From contig NZ_SNZW01000015.1 in assembly GCF_004364175.1 (NCBI RefSeq), positions 134,326 to 198,325 on the forward strand: a stretch of 64,000 nucleotides of DNA, in the 5' to 3' direction. Made by a program: the position numbers and the translations under genes. Shown piece after piece: positions 15,916 through 24,526 of the stretch (positions are counted from its first letter, which is position 1; each line of letters opens with the position of its first letter). The DNA is from Maribacter caenipelagi. Lineage in GTDB: Bacteria; Bacteroidota; Bacteroidia; Flavobacteriales; Flavobacteriaceae. Under the pieces are notes generated by a model. That model made no database searches. It worked only from the letters and a program-made list of their open reading frames with translations, and was not told the DNA's origin.

Positions 15916-16953
15916 CTAGTAAAGCTCCTTATACAAACCAGCAAGATATTTGATATAACTTCTTAATTTCATGTCAGATGGGTTCAAATAAAGACCAAAG
16001 CTAATCTTTCCCATCAGTTGGTTTAAATACAAACTCCCACTCAATTTAGCCCTTTCCATATGCGATTCCAAACCAAATTTTTTGATGTAATAAATTTCTT
16101 GTCTTATCAGTTTTCTAGTTTCTTTATCCAATTGAGGTTTGGAATTTACTATTATACCAGTTACAATTTGCCTTTGACTAGATAGCATCAACCTAGTTTT
16201 TTCTTTATTTAGTTCAAAGCCATTTTTCTCTAATAAAGCATTCACAAACTCATATAATGATTCTTCCTCAAAATCACCTGAAAAAGTCAAGTCGTCTGCA
16301 TACCTAGTATATCTCACCTTTAATTCTTTGCAGAAAATGGCAATTGAATTATCAATATCTTTTAAAATTAAATTAGAGATATATGGACTGGTTGGAGCTC
16401 CCTGAGGTAAGGTATTTTTAAGACAACATAATTTAGCTAAGTAATTTGATAACTCAATAGAATAGCCTGTTTCTATAAAAATTTTTTCAATTTGGTTGAT
16501 ATTAATAGATGGGAAAAAGTTCTTAATATCGATTGTAAAAACTTTTTTCTGGGCTTTATGGAATCTTATATTTTGTTTTAACCCTCTTTTTTTGACATAA
16601 GCTTTTGCATATACACTTGGCTCTATTTCTTCCAGTATGTTTGCAAGAATCCAATGTTGAATTGCCTTTAGATTAGGAAGAGGTTCCTTTATTTTTCGGA
16701 AATCACCATTCTTTTTCAATACCTTATGATATCTATAGTACGCCTCCGAATGTTTAGAAACTACAGCGGCTTGAATGATATAATTTTTCTCAAACCCAAC
16801 CAACTTACTTAAATGGGTTAAATTGTAGATAATAGGTAAACCATTTTCGTATATAGGCCTTGCATAATTTATACATTTAACAACGTTCTCTTCGGAGTAA
16901 CCCAAATTTTCCGCGTTAACCCTAAATTTTTTCGCATACACCTCAAAACTCAT
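15916..16953 (-). CDS. Retron reverse transcriptase
   Basis: The retron RT copies part of its cognate RNA into a branched RNA-DNA (msDNA) that controls an effector. The 345-residue protein has RT motif A (FTIDIKNFFPSI, catalytic Asp142), the LPQGAPTSPYISNL block (182-195), motif C YADD (218-221, followed by LTFSG) and the retron-typical VTG (264-266, in RQIVTGIIVN). Length and N-terminal KNGDFRKIKEP are normal for retron RTs, and no maturase or endonuclease domain is present, excluding a group II intron. A foldable RNA lies immediately upstream (16959-17107), then winged-helix and PRTase genes, all co-directional. All catalytic residues are present. Confidence 0.93.
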   Translation of the reverse strand: MSFEVYAKKFRVNAENLGYSEENVVKCINYARPIYENGLPIIYNLTHLSKLVGFEKNYIIQAAVVSKHSEAYYRYHKVLKKNGDFRKIKEPLPNLKAIQHWILANILEEIEPSVYAKAYVKKRGLKQNIRFHKAQKKVFTIDIKNFFPSININQIEKIFIETGYSIELSNYLAKLCCLKNTLPQGAPTSPYISNLILKDIDNSIAIFCKELKVRYTRYADDLTFSGDFEEESLYEFVNALLEKNGFELNKEKTRLMLSSQRQIVTGIIVNSKPQLDKETRKLIRQEIYYIKKFGLESHMERAKLSGSLYLNQLMGKISFGLYLNPSDMKLRSYIKYLAGLYKELY

Positions 16954-16958
16954 AACTA

Positions 16959-17107
16959 CTTAAATCTCAAATGGGACCCGAAGGTCCCAGTATTTTGGAA
17001 GGCCGAATCAAATGCGACGACTCTGGAGGAGTATTTGATTCGGAACTGCTCTGAAATTAAATTCCCTATACAGATGGTACGACTCGTACATCCATCGTAA
17101 ATTTAAG
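16959..17107 (-). ncRNA. Predicted retron msr-msd RNA
   Basis: The non-coding gap before the RT gene folds as expected of a retron RNA. The minus-strand 5' end CTTAAATTT (17099-17107, a1) pairs with the 3' end AGATTTAAG (16959-16967, a2) over 9 bp with one G-U pair. Between them are a hairpin at 17073-17096 (GATG/CATC outer and GTACG/CGTAC inner stem), an 11-bp perfect stem at 17003-17013 and 17033-17043 enclosing a further small hairpin, and a 7-bp stem with a TTCG-type loop at 16972-16989. The first is a likely msr stem and the long one a likely msd stem. A G beside a1 (AAGC) could be the branching residue. The exact ends are inferred. Confidence 0.7.
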
Positions 17108-17123
17108 CTTTTTTTAATTGAAT

Positions 17124-17450
17124 TCAAAAATTCAGTTCGTTTTCAGAAGGTATAAATATGGTATCAGAATTAAAGATTTCTTGGATTTTACTTGATAATT
17201 TAGGACTAACTACTTTGCCACTATGTTTGTAGTTTAATTCTTCACTTAGTTTATTTCTTACTTCCAACCCTTGTTCAGTAAGACCTAAAATGCTATCTGC
17301 AAATTCTGCATTACCATTTTTTATTTCACCTTTTATGAAGTCTTTTATTTGAAAATAACTATAGCCTAATCTACGGAATTCGTCTATATCTCCATCATTT
17401 TCAATAATGGTCAACAATAAAAACCTTACTTGATTAGATATTTCCTCCAT
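17124..17450 (-). CDS. Winged-helix protein of the retron module
   Basis: The 108-residue protein has a compact winged-helix pattern: helices around VRFLLLTIIENDGDIDEFRR and SYFQIKDFIKGEIKNGNAEF, then a wing ending in SILGLTEQGLEVRNKL, a common winged-helix signature. Type III retrons pair an RT with a PRTase-like protein and a small winged-helix protein, as I recall the retron classification, and this gene occupies that slot. It probably binds the msDNA or links it to the PRTase. It starts 6 bases after the PRTase gene ends and sits 17 bases before the predicted RNA. The fold is seen; the role is inferred. Confidence 0.7.
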   Translation of the reverse strand: MEEISNQVRFLLLTIIENDGDIDEFRRLGYSYFQIKDFIKGEIKNGNAEFADSILGLTEQGLEVRNKLSEELNYKHSGKVVSPKLSSKIQEIFNSDTIFIPSENELNF

Positions 17451-17456
17451 ATTTGT

Positions 17457-18401
17457 CTATTTATTATAGGCTTTTCTTCTAGGAAAAGGCGCTGCAAGAC
17501 TTCTTGTTTCATGCCAAAAAATAGGTAATGTATTATTCGGAGATTTATTCATAATTGAGACCAGAGCTTCTGACTTTTTATAACCTAAACTTAAATCAGT
17601 CACACATTTAATTGATTCTTCCATCATCTCCACTTTTTTAATATTCTCATTTGCCAAAGCTATCGGGTAATAGTCGCTAATACATCTTTCTCTTAAAATA
17701 GATTGAAAAACATTTACCTTATGTTTTTTTCTAATAGCTTCTACACCAATTTTTTGAGAAATAAGTGATATTAGTATTGTATTCTTGGAGTTGAATTTTT
17801 TAGTTTTAAAATATTGGCTTAGTATGTTATTCGCAGTATCTCCTGAACCAATAAAATCATCAACTAAAATTAACAAATCCTTTTTTGAATTAAAAATACT
17901 TTTAAATCGAGCATAATTTTCGGGAAAAATAAATTTATCACTATGCTCTAAATCCCTGTACTCAATCTCGACTATAGAAAGAACCCTTTCACCACTTTTG
18001 TTCTTAGGCCTAACTGCCTTAGGCTTTTTAAATATAAATTTTAAGTAAGACCAAAGCTTCTTAAGAACATTTTCACCCCTATATTCCTGTTTGGGTCGAA
18101 TCTCTAGTTCAACTAGGGGAATAATATAAATTTTTTTTGCATTGGTAAGATATGCCTTATCTACTTTGTCATATGCCTCGCTAAACAGCTTATAAATCTC
18201 GGTTATTCCAATTCTATCAAACCTATCCGAGAGTTCCAGAAAAAGGGGTCTTGTACTATCTGGTATTCTTGTAAGTCTATCAATATATTTATTATAAAGT
18301 GACGTCTTCATCTTTTTTTCTGGCTCAACCTCCCAGCCCTTACCTTCAAAAAGCTCATCCACCTTTAAAATATAGGATGCACTTAATTTTTTAAATTGCA
18401 T
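17457..18401 (-). CDS. PRTase-like effector of the retron module
   Basis: The 314-residue protein carries a phosphoribosyltransferase-type PRPP-binding motif, LLILVDDFIGSGDTANNI (about 176-193), where the two acidic residues and the following Gly-Ser-Gly-Asp-Thr loop correspond to the family signature. The rest (N-terminal helical part, then a conserved-looking EIEYRDLEHSDKFIFPENYA) does not match a biosynthetic PRTase. This class is known as an effector in type III retrons and may act on nucleotides or their glycosidic bonds. It lies directly after a Qat cassette with a 96-base gap and overlaps no gene. Whether it serves the retron alone or also replaces the missing Qat nuclease cannot be told from sequence. 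Confidence 0.75.
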   Translation of the reverse strand: MQFKKLSASYILKVDELFEGKGWEVEPEKKMKTSLYNKYIDRLTRIPDSTRPLFLELSDRFDRIGITEIYKLFSEAYDKVDKAYLTNAKKIYIIPLVELEIRPKQEYRGENVLKKLWSYLKFIFKKPKAVRPKNKSGERVLSIVEIEYRDLEHSDKFIFPENYARFKSIFNSKKDLLILVDDFIGSGDTANNILSQYFKTKKFNSKNTILISLISQKIGVEAIRKKHKVNVFQSILRERCISDYYPIALANENIKKVEMMEESIKCVTDLSLGYKKSEALVSIMNKSPNNTLPIFWHETRSLAAPFPRRKAYNK

Positions 18402-18497
18402 TCATAATACTTTTATTGCTAAACTAATATAATCATAGTTTATAATACATTCAATATGCTAGACACTTCTATCACAAATTATTTTTATAACAACTTC

Positions 18498-19820
18498 TTA
18501 GGATTGATTCATAAAGTTCCTAACCTCTTTTAACCCCCTTTTATACATATTGACATATTTTCTTATTTCGAATTCTGAAATATCCATATAACCAGATTTT
18601 TGAAAAGCTAATCTTATTTTATCTTTTTTAGAATATCTCTTAATTGCAATCTTAAATGCATTAAAATCATCATACCTATGATTTGAGCCAATAACATTCT
18701 TGACATAATTTGTAGCATCATCTTTATTTATTAAATACATAGAAGACCTTCTAATTATACACGGTACGCAATGACCACATTGTCTTTCTTTTTCACCTTT
18801 CCATTGTTGGTAGTATCCTGGCTTTGAACAAGAAAGTGTTTTGTTAATGTTTTCAGAAACAAATTTTGGCATTTTAGTTTTTGCAAACATCTCTCCTTTG
18901 GTCATAAATCTATAAGGATTAATAATCCTATTATTGATTCCTACCATTTCAAATATTTCATTTAGAGAAGATATATATTTTGGATGCGTAGTTTTTGTGC
19001 TGTGACTACCTCCTCTTGCTGGAGTTAAAGGTAAATTCAATGAAATTAATCCGTTTTCGGGGATAATCACTTCTGTCTTATCACTTGAGGAGTTCGCTAC
19101 AAGAAGAGCTAAAGAAAGAAATAGTATTGAGCGCGCTCTTTGAGTTCTTTCTCCTAAAAGAACATCATTTTTGCGAGCTTGTACAAAGAAATAATAAGGT
19201 AAAATTTCTTTATCTACTACTTCATTCTGTAATAAATTTACCAGCTCTTTTTGAGTAGTCAATTCTCCTGAATTTCCTCCCTTATGATGTGATATAGTGG
19301 CTAAGCTATTTTTATTTGACATTATATCAGAAATACCAATAAATGAGTCCATTCCTCCAGAAAATAAACAAACTTTATCAGTACGAAATTCTGATATTGT
19401 AAAACTTGGAAACGGCTTTTTACACTTTCTAAAATTTAATATCCATTTATCTCCACTTAAAAAAGAAAGTGTTCTCTCAAACTGCTGTTTAGAGCTATTC
19501 CATTTTTCTAGGTTATAGACGGGAATATTCAATTCGATATATCTGCTCCAACCATAATGCCCAAATTTTTCTCTATTTGCAGCTTGGTCTATTGCATAGG
19601 CAGCCATTGAGATATTAGCAAAGTCGATTGCTAAACTATTTGGACATAATTTAAAATTCTCTTTACTGGAAAGAAAATTAAAAATATTATGTCTAACAAT
19701 AGATTCCCTTAATTTTGAATCTTTCGGATTAGTAATAATAGAATCTAGATAAAAACAATGTTCATTAGCAATTGAATATTTATCTGATTTATTTTCTTTT
19801 AAAATAACTGATACTTTCAT
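18498..19820 (-). CDS. qatC: QatC, QueC-like ATP pyrophosphatase of the Qat defence system
   Basis: QueC turns carboxy-deazaguanine into a nitrile for queuosine; QatC proteins reuse this chemistry in phage defence. The 440-residue protein has an N-terminal extension (about 1-148), the PP-loop ATP-binding motif LFSGGMDS (152-159) and four zinc-ligand cysteines (Cys331 in CSKPGYY, and Cys348, 351 and 354 in CGHCVPC), as in QueC. It is longer than QueC (about 230), as expected for the defence branch. It starts 2 bases after the qatB stop. The usual fourth gene, a TatD nuclease, does not follow. Confidence 0.88.
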   Translation of the reverse strand: MKVSVILKENKSDKYSIANEHCFYLDSIITNPKDSKLRESIVRHNIFNFLSSKENFKLCPNSLAIDFANISMAAYAIDQAANREKFGHYGWSRYIELNIPVYNLEKWNSSKQQFERTLSFLSGDKWILNFRKCKKPFPSFTISEFRTDKVCLFSGGMDSFIGISDIMSNKNSLATISHHKGGNSGELTTQKELVNLLQNEVVDKEILPYYFFVQARKNDVLLGERTQRARSILFLSLALLVANSSSDKTEVIIPENGLISLNLPLTPARGGSHSTKTTHPKYISSLNEIFEMVGINNRIINPYRFMTKGEMFAKTKMPKFVSENINKTLSCSKPGYYQQWKGEKERQCGHCVPCIIRRSSMYLINKDDATNYVKNVIGSNHRYDDFNAFKIAIKRYSKKDKIRLAFQKSGYMDISEFEIRKYVNMYKRGLKEVRNFMNQS

Positions 19821-19822
19821 AT

Positions 19823-20641
19823 TTAGATAAGGGAATAAGCGTCTTCAAATATTTTGTTAATAATTCTGTTTTTTTTCTTCAAATTCATATTTGAAAAATT
19901 TGATTCTGAGAACTTTAAATTTACTTCAGCATCGATAAAATATTCAATTTGTGTCTCAATTCCTTTAACTTCATTAGATGATAAATCTTTTTCTTCTAAA
20001 GCCGTTGTAATTTCTATTGAAATCCTTTCAAAAATATATTTAGAAATATAAAATTCTAAATATTCAGAAATCTTATTGTCATCCAAAGCATTTATTTCAT
20101 CTGGATTATCGGTGTAATCATTATACAGCTTATTTATTGTTTCAACAGCAGCATAAGATGCAGCACTTCCTTCGTCCGTACCATCTAAATCAATAAAAAT
20201 CTCCGTAAGCTTATTTATTGAACCTTCAGCATTTAATGAAGAAATATCACCGATATTATATTTTTCTAATGTCTCTTCAAACCCTTTTTTCGAAATAGAT
20301 TCAAGAAAATCTACTAAAATTATAGCTCCCTTTTTTCCACTTTGAGCAGAATTAGCTAAACTTTTTTTTCCTCCCGAAGCCTTTCGATATTTTGATGTGA
20401 ATTTTTTAAAATTACTTTTACTTGTTTCTTTTGTAAAGGCTGTAAAGCTTCGTCTAACATCACTCCAATTCATTTTATCTGAGTGCTCCTCATCTTTTGC
20501 ATTTTCGTCACCATTTTCCTCCTGGTCATTATTATCAGAATTTGCTGCTGGAGATGGTCCATCAAAATTAGAATCACTTACCCATTCTGGAATTGGATTT
20601 GGAGTCCCTTTCGGCCCTCTATTTGGTTTGGATGTTCCCAT
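19823..20641 (-). CDS. qatB: QatB of the Qat defence system
   Basis: The 272-residue protein opens with MGTSKPNRGPKGTPNPIPEW, a Gly-Thr-Ser start and Pro-rich leader typical of QatB. A long acidic linker (about 28-58) and a helical domain follow; the helix-rich C-terminus ends in KNRIINKIFEDAYSLI. QatB has no known enzymatic motif. It lies between the ATPase (3-base gap) and the QueC-like gene (2-base gap), exactly the qatA-qatB-qatC order. If the initiator Met is removed, a free N-terminal glycine is exposed. Related QueC-like defence enzymes have been proposed to attach a deazaguanine to such a glycine (my recollection, not checked). Confidence 0.85.
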   Translation of the reverse strand: MGTSKPNRGPKGTPNPIPEWVSDSNFDGPSPAANSDNNDQEENGDENAKDEEHSDKMNWSDVRRSFTAFTKETSKSNFKKFTSKYRKASGGKKSLANSAQSGKKGAIILVDFLESISKKGFEETLEKYNIGDISSLNAEGSINKLTEIFIDLDGTDEGSAASYAAVETINKLYNDYTDNPDEINALDDNKISEYLEFYISKYIFERISIEITTALEEKDLSSNEVKGIETQIEYFIDAEVNLKFSESNFSNMNLKKKNRIINKIFEDAYSLI

Positions 20642-20644
20642 ATA

Positions 20645-22432
20645 TTATAATTTTGACTTGGCTATTTTGGACAACATAGAAATGTTAGAATTTGACCATT
20701 TGAAAATAATTTTCTTTGCTGTCGGCTCAAATGGAGTTCCATCAGTTAATAAAAGTAAATTTGGCACATTAGCAGGCATAATTATACTTTCGGAGGCATT
20801 ATCCATAAAAGCACAATATTCTGATATTAATATTGGATGTTTTTGACAAAACTTTAAAAGAAGTATGTTAAGTTTTCCTCTTTCTTTGATAACCTCTTCA
20901 ATACTAATTCTATTCGATATCTCTGAAAAAATTGACGTTATATCAGTTGATGACAGGTTTAAGCTACCCTTTAATGCTTTAGTTTGCAACGCACCTCCTT
21001 TTAGTAAGTTTTCAAGTATTTCTCTAGCTTCTAGCGAGATTCTTTTATTGGATAATAATTCAAAATTCAAATTTCCTCTTGTAAAATAAAAGTAGTTTTT
21101 AAGGTCAATCTCACCAAGCTTTGGTTCTGTGATAACCCATTTTTTCAACCACGTATCACTCATCCATACATCAAATGAACTATCAATATTTTCTTTTGCT
21201 TCATCAATATTTTCAACACTTTTAAGGACATTTTTATCTTTCTCATATGAAGCCTTCACAAGTTGGTTAAAAGATTCCGTTTTAAAATATTCCAGTAACA
21301 TCAATTTCGCAAGAACATTCTTCTTCAAGTCTATCCCTTTTGATTTAGCCATATTTAGTCTAATCATCAACATATTCAAAAATCGCTTGCATTGTCTTGG
21401 ATTGCCGCTTAATATTGAAACCAATATTGAATTTATTTGTTTAGAAAGAATTAAATCTTGTTTTAAACCTTCAGGCACAATACTTAAGTAATCGGAAATA
21501 TTTTCTGAATTTAATTTTGAAGTAATAATATCATCCGATGAATTATTAAATGCTTTATAGATTAATTCTTCGAATTCGGTAGATTTAAGATGTAATTTTG
21601 AGAAAAGAAAATTTGTATATGTTTCGAATTCAGGCTCACTCATCGACGGAATTCGAATAGGGAAATGAATCAATTTTTCAATATAATCCTTACTGACATC
21701 ATAATCAGTTGAAGGTAATTCAGGAAACTTCTTTTTGACAGCGTAATTAATTAGGCGCTCATCTGCAGATATTATAAATATACTTTTGTCTACAAAAAGA
21801 AATAATTTAATGGCTTCAAGTGTGGATATTATTGTGTCCGGATTGCATCTGTCTAAATCATCAATTAATACTATTACTCTATTGATATTCGTTTCTTTTA
21901 TCAAAGTTTCAAAATCATTATGAAACTCTCTTATTCCTTTTTCAATTATATCTTGATTTTCATCTTGTATTTCTTTTACATAATCTTCTATATTCAAATC
22001 AGATATCTCTTTTAATGCATTTGCATAGTCAAAATCCGTATTACTTGCCATATAAGTATTAAATCCTATTTGACCAGTTTTTGTCAATACCTTAAGCCAT
22101 TTAACTTTTTTAACTAAACGCCCAATATACTTTAAGGCTTTATTGTCCCAAGTTCTACTCTTAATTAATTCATCGACAAGAGTACTTAATAATGCTATTT
22201 TTGCATCTTCATAACCTTCAAATAGCCAACCATTAAATTTTATTATTAAGTTGTCCTCCTTTGTGTTTTCAATTTCAATCATCTTCATCAAACTTGATTT
22301 TCCGCTTCCCCAATCTCCATACACTCCTATAGTCGAAGGGACTAAATTGTCATTATTAATTATAAGATTAATTGAATCAGTTAAATATTTGTAATCAATT
22401 AAGTCTTGATTAGTTTCGTTATCGTTCCACAT
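20645..22432 (-). CDS. qatA: QatA, KAP-family P-loop ATPase of the Qat defence system
   Basis: The 595-residue protein has a Walker A (GDWGSGKSS, 39-47) and a Walker B (VIVLIDDLDRC, 186-196) of the KAP NTPase type, with a helical C-terminal region (about 280-595) that resembles sensor or regulatory parts of the family. KAP ATPases usually have membrane segments inserted between the two motifs; here that insert (about 95-180) is mostly hydrophilic, so the protein is probably cytoplasmic. QatA is thought to sense infection and drive the system by ATP hydrolysis. It is the first gene of the defence block. No clear promoter box is seen upstream. Confidence 0.88.
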   Translation of the reverse strand: MWNDNETNQDLIDYKYLTDSINLIINNDNLVPSTIGVYGDWGSGKSSLMKMIEIENTKEDNLIIKFNGWLFEGYEDAKIALLSTLVDELIKSRTWDNKALKYIGRLVKKVKWLKVLTKTGQIGFNTYMASNTDFDYANALKEISDLNIEDYVKEIQDENQDIIEKGIREFHNDFETLIKETNINRVIVLIDDLDRCNPDTIISTLEAIKLFLFVDKSIFIISADERLINYAVKKKFPELPSTDYDVSKDYIEKLIHFPIRIPSMSEPEFETYTNFLFSKLHLKSTEFEELIYKAFNNSSDDIITSKLNSENISDYLSIVPEGLKQDLILSKQINSILVSILSGNPRQCKRFLNMLMIRLNMAKSKGIDLKKNVLAKLMLLEYFKTESFNQLVKASYEKDKNVLKSVENIDEAKENIDSSFDVWMSDTWLKKWVITEPKLGEIDLKNYFYFTRGNLNFELLSNKRISLEAREILENLLKGGALQTKALKGSLNLSSTDITSIFSEISNRISIEEVIKERGKLNILLLKFCQKHPILISEYCAFMDNASESIIMPANVPNLLLLTDGTPFEPTAKKIIFKWSNSNISMLSKIAKSKL

Positions 22433-22805
22433 AATTTGGAATACTAATTATAAAGGGTTAGGCACAAGGTGTAGGTTAAACCTTGTTGCTATATTTCTAA
22501 AGGAATGAGGATTTCTAAAAGTAATAAAATTTAACAAGTAATCAATTACGGAAAACCGTAATAGAGTTAATAATTGTAGTAAAATCCCATTCCACACACA
22601 TTGCCTTCCCTCCTATTTTCGGTCAGTTAATAAGCGTTCCATTACCTTTTGAGAAGAAAGTTTTTAGAAAGAAAAAAATCAATGAAGATTGTAATTACTT
22701 TGCCGGCGCTAAATCTCGCTCAAAAATAAATAGGTCTCACAGACCTTTTTATTTTATGTCGTAATCAAAGCTCAAGTTAAATAACTCAAAACTTTATAGT
22801 ACAAC
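22433..22805. other. Intergenic region between integrase and Qat cassette
   Basis: This 373-base gap has no credible ORF. It contains a small inverted repeat CAAGGT/ACCTTG at 22465-22485, about 30 bases before the qatA start codon, which may be a regulatory site, and a hairpin at 22732-22746 behind the integrase gene. No Bacteroidota -7 box is obvious for qatA, though a promoter must lie here or in read-through from the integrase. Confidence 0.5.
22732..22746 (-). terminator. Probable integrase terminator
   Basis: AGGTCT (22732-22737), a 3-base loop and AGACCT (22741-22746) form a perfect 6-bp stem. On the minus strand the hairpin is followed by ATTTATTTTTG, and on the plus strand by TTTTTATTTT, so it could end transcripts from either side. 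It lies 60 bases after the integrase stop codon and would insulate the defence block from integrase transcription. Confidence 0.55.
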
Positions 22806-24053
22806 CTAAGAAACTTCCTCAGCTCTATAATTCTTATGTTTCATATGCATCATCAAATTCTGCATATCCTCCCCCACCTTCTTCTCCACAACCCTTGCAT
22901 AGATTTGAGTGGTCGAAAGTTTAGTATGCCCCAAAAGTTTTGAAACAGTCTCAATCGGCACACCATTTGATAGTGTAATGGCAGTAGCAAAGGTGTGCCG
23001 CGCTACATGAAAGGTTACCTTTTTACGAATGCCGCAGGCGGCGACAATATCTCTTAAAGTGCGGTTAATCATTTGATTGCTGTAAATAGGTAGTAACCTT
23101 CCGTTTTCAAACAGATTAACATTGTCGTTATATTTATCTATAATTTCCTTGGCCTTTGGTAACAAAGGAATCTTCAAGGGCTCGTCTGTCTTTGTTCTTT
23201 TAGTGTACAACCAATCGTTACCGTCCATGCCTTTTACCAAATGGTCGGCTTTTAATTCGCGAACGTCGATATAAGACAAGCCTGTATAACAGGCAAAAAC
23301 GAACAGGTCTTTTATACGCTGGGTACTTAGCAGTTTAAACGTGGTTTCTTCAATGAGCTGCAATTCTCTCTCTGTCAAAAACTGGCGTTCTGTTTTTTCA
23401 AATCGCAATTTGAAATTGATAAAAGGGTCTTTCTCTAACCACTCCAACTTTACGGCCAATCTTGACATCTTTTTTAGCCGCTCCATATGCTTCATAGTCC
23501 CGTTATTCGCACAACCCATTCTCGTGGCCGGCTTGTACTTTCTTATGTACTGTTCGTAATCAACAATAAATGCGTAGTTTAATTTTTTAAGAGGTATATC
23601 CTTAATACCCTTTTCTTCTTCCATGAATTCTTTGAGGCAACGTTCTGTAGTGTGGTAGTTCTTCATCGTACCTTTTCGTAGAACAGTATCCATAGAAGTA
23701 TTGTGATACGTAATCAAATCGAGTAGTGTCTTGCCCTTTTCATCTTCCCCTAAATATCTTGCTTTTATTCCCGCAGAAGTAATGTCAACTTCCTCTTGTA
23801 AAAGTTGGCGATGCGCTTCATGCAGTCCTGTAAAAACTTGGTCTAAATACTTGTTCAGCGAGATAACGTACTTAGAAAATCCTTTACCTCTTTTACGTTT
23901 TTCGTCCCAAAGGGACACCTGCAATTCCCGATTTAAACTGAATTCGGCTCTTTTACCGTCGACGGTGACCCGAGCATAGACCTTAATAGTATCTACTTTT
24001 GAAGTAAATTTTCTAATGACAAATACGACTGATAATCTACTGTTTTCTAACAT
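22806..24053 (-). CDS. Tyrosine recombinase (integrase), CTnDOT-like
   Basis: The integrase recombines element and tRNA att sites. The 415-residue protein has an arm-binding domain (about 1-110), core-binding domain (about 110-220) and a complete catalytic domain: HVARH with His349 and Arg352, His376 in LLGHTKLSTTQIYAR and nucleophile Tyr385. The first catalytic arginine is replaced by Ser260 (YTGLSYIDV), as known for the CTnDOT integrase group, which compensates with another arginine. It starts 226 bases from the att site at the tRNA, an arrangement typical of tRNA-targeting elements. The truncated integrase at 859-1617 is a relative but not a copy. Confidence 0.93.
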   Translation of the reverse strand: MLENSRLSVVFVIRKFTSKVDTIKVYARVTVDGKRAEFSLNRELQVSLWDEKRKRGKGFSKYVISLNKYLDQVFTGLHEAHRQLLQEEVDITSAGIKARYLGEDEKGKTLLDLITYHNTSMDTVLRKGTMKNYHTTERCLKEFMEEEKGIKDIPLKKLNYAFIVDYEQYIRKYKPATRMGCANNGTMKHMERLKKMSRLAVKLEWLEKDPFINFKLRFEKTERQFLTERELQLIEETTFKLLSTQRIKDLFVFACYTGLSYIDVRELKADHLVKGMDGNDWLYTKRTKTDEPLKIPLLPKAKEIIDKYNDNVNLFENGRLLPIYSNQMINRTLRDIVAACGIRKKVTFHVARHTFATAITLSNGVPIETVSKLLGHTKLSTTQIYARVVEKKVGEDMQNLMMHMKHKNYRAEEVS

Positions 24054-24225
24054 ATTACATAGCTTTAAATTAATAAAATGACGATAAAAAACACAAGGTC
24101 AATTACCTTCAAAAGCTACTTCAATGTACAAAAAATACTGTGGTGTGCAATTCCCGATTAAGACACCAACGCGGTGTTTTTATATGGTTTCATGAGGTTT
24201 CATTTGATACCCCTAAAAACATAAA

Positions 24226-24253
24226 ACGTTGCAAATCAGGTGATTTGCAACGT
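24226..24253. repeat. Long palindrome between integrase and right att site
   Basis: ACGTTGCAAATCA (24226-24238) pairs with TGATTTGCAACGT (24241-24253) over 13 bp with a 2-base centre; a real hairpin would open to a 4-base loop. It follows CCCTAAAAAC, the same string that precedes the hairpin beside the truncated integrase at 1811. A conserved string, hairpin and att order suggests a functional role in expression or recombination of the integrase family. It lacks a T run, so it is not a standard terminator. Confidence 0.55.
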
Positions 24254-24276
24254 CATGCAACTATTTGAAAATAGTT

Positions 24277-24343
<67 letters not shown>

Positions 24344-24353
<10 letters not shown>

Positions 24354-24462
24354 AAATTTAAATGGAAATTAATCTCCAAAATATTACGTAGTTTTTCAAC
24401 ACCTTAAAATGAACTGTAGTGCAGTTTATCCTGAGTGAAGTCGAAGGGCTACATCCCGAAAA
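24344..24462. repeat. Echo of the tRNA 5' end next to a dispersed-type repeat
   Basis: The 14 bases GCTACATCCCGAAA, the tRNA 5' end plus flank, occur at 24343-24356 and again at 24448-24461. The second copy is joined to TATCCTGAGTGAAGTCGAAG (24428-24447 or so), a string resembling a short repeat scattered widely in flavobacterial genomes, as I recall. It may be chance or the trace of an older rearrangement at this tRNA. Confidence 0.4.
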
Positions 24463-24526
24463 TTCTGATTGCAAAAATAGAGAAGTTTTGAAGATTAGAA
24501 TCGATCTTTTATCAAAACTTGAAATA

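Noticed and set aside
15675-15953. 92-codon plus-strand frame over the GC-rich island as a protein
   Set aside because: It is dominated by Gly, Arg and Ser, runs into the 3' end of the reverse transcriptase gene, and GC-rich DNA has long open frames by chance.
15916-16953. Reverse transcriptase as part of a group II intron or a diversity-generating retroelement
   Set aside because: There is no maturase or endonuclease domain and no template/variable repeat pair; the VTG motif and upstream RNA fit a retron.
18402-18497. A QatD (TatD) gene or remnant between QatC and the PRTase gene
   Set aside because: The gap is only 96 bases with no TatD-like motif, so QatD is absent from this locus.
22465-22485. 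Inverted repeat before qatA as a terminator
   Set aside because: The 6-bp stem has no T run after it; at most it could be a regulatory site.
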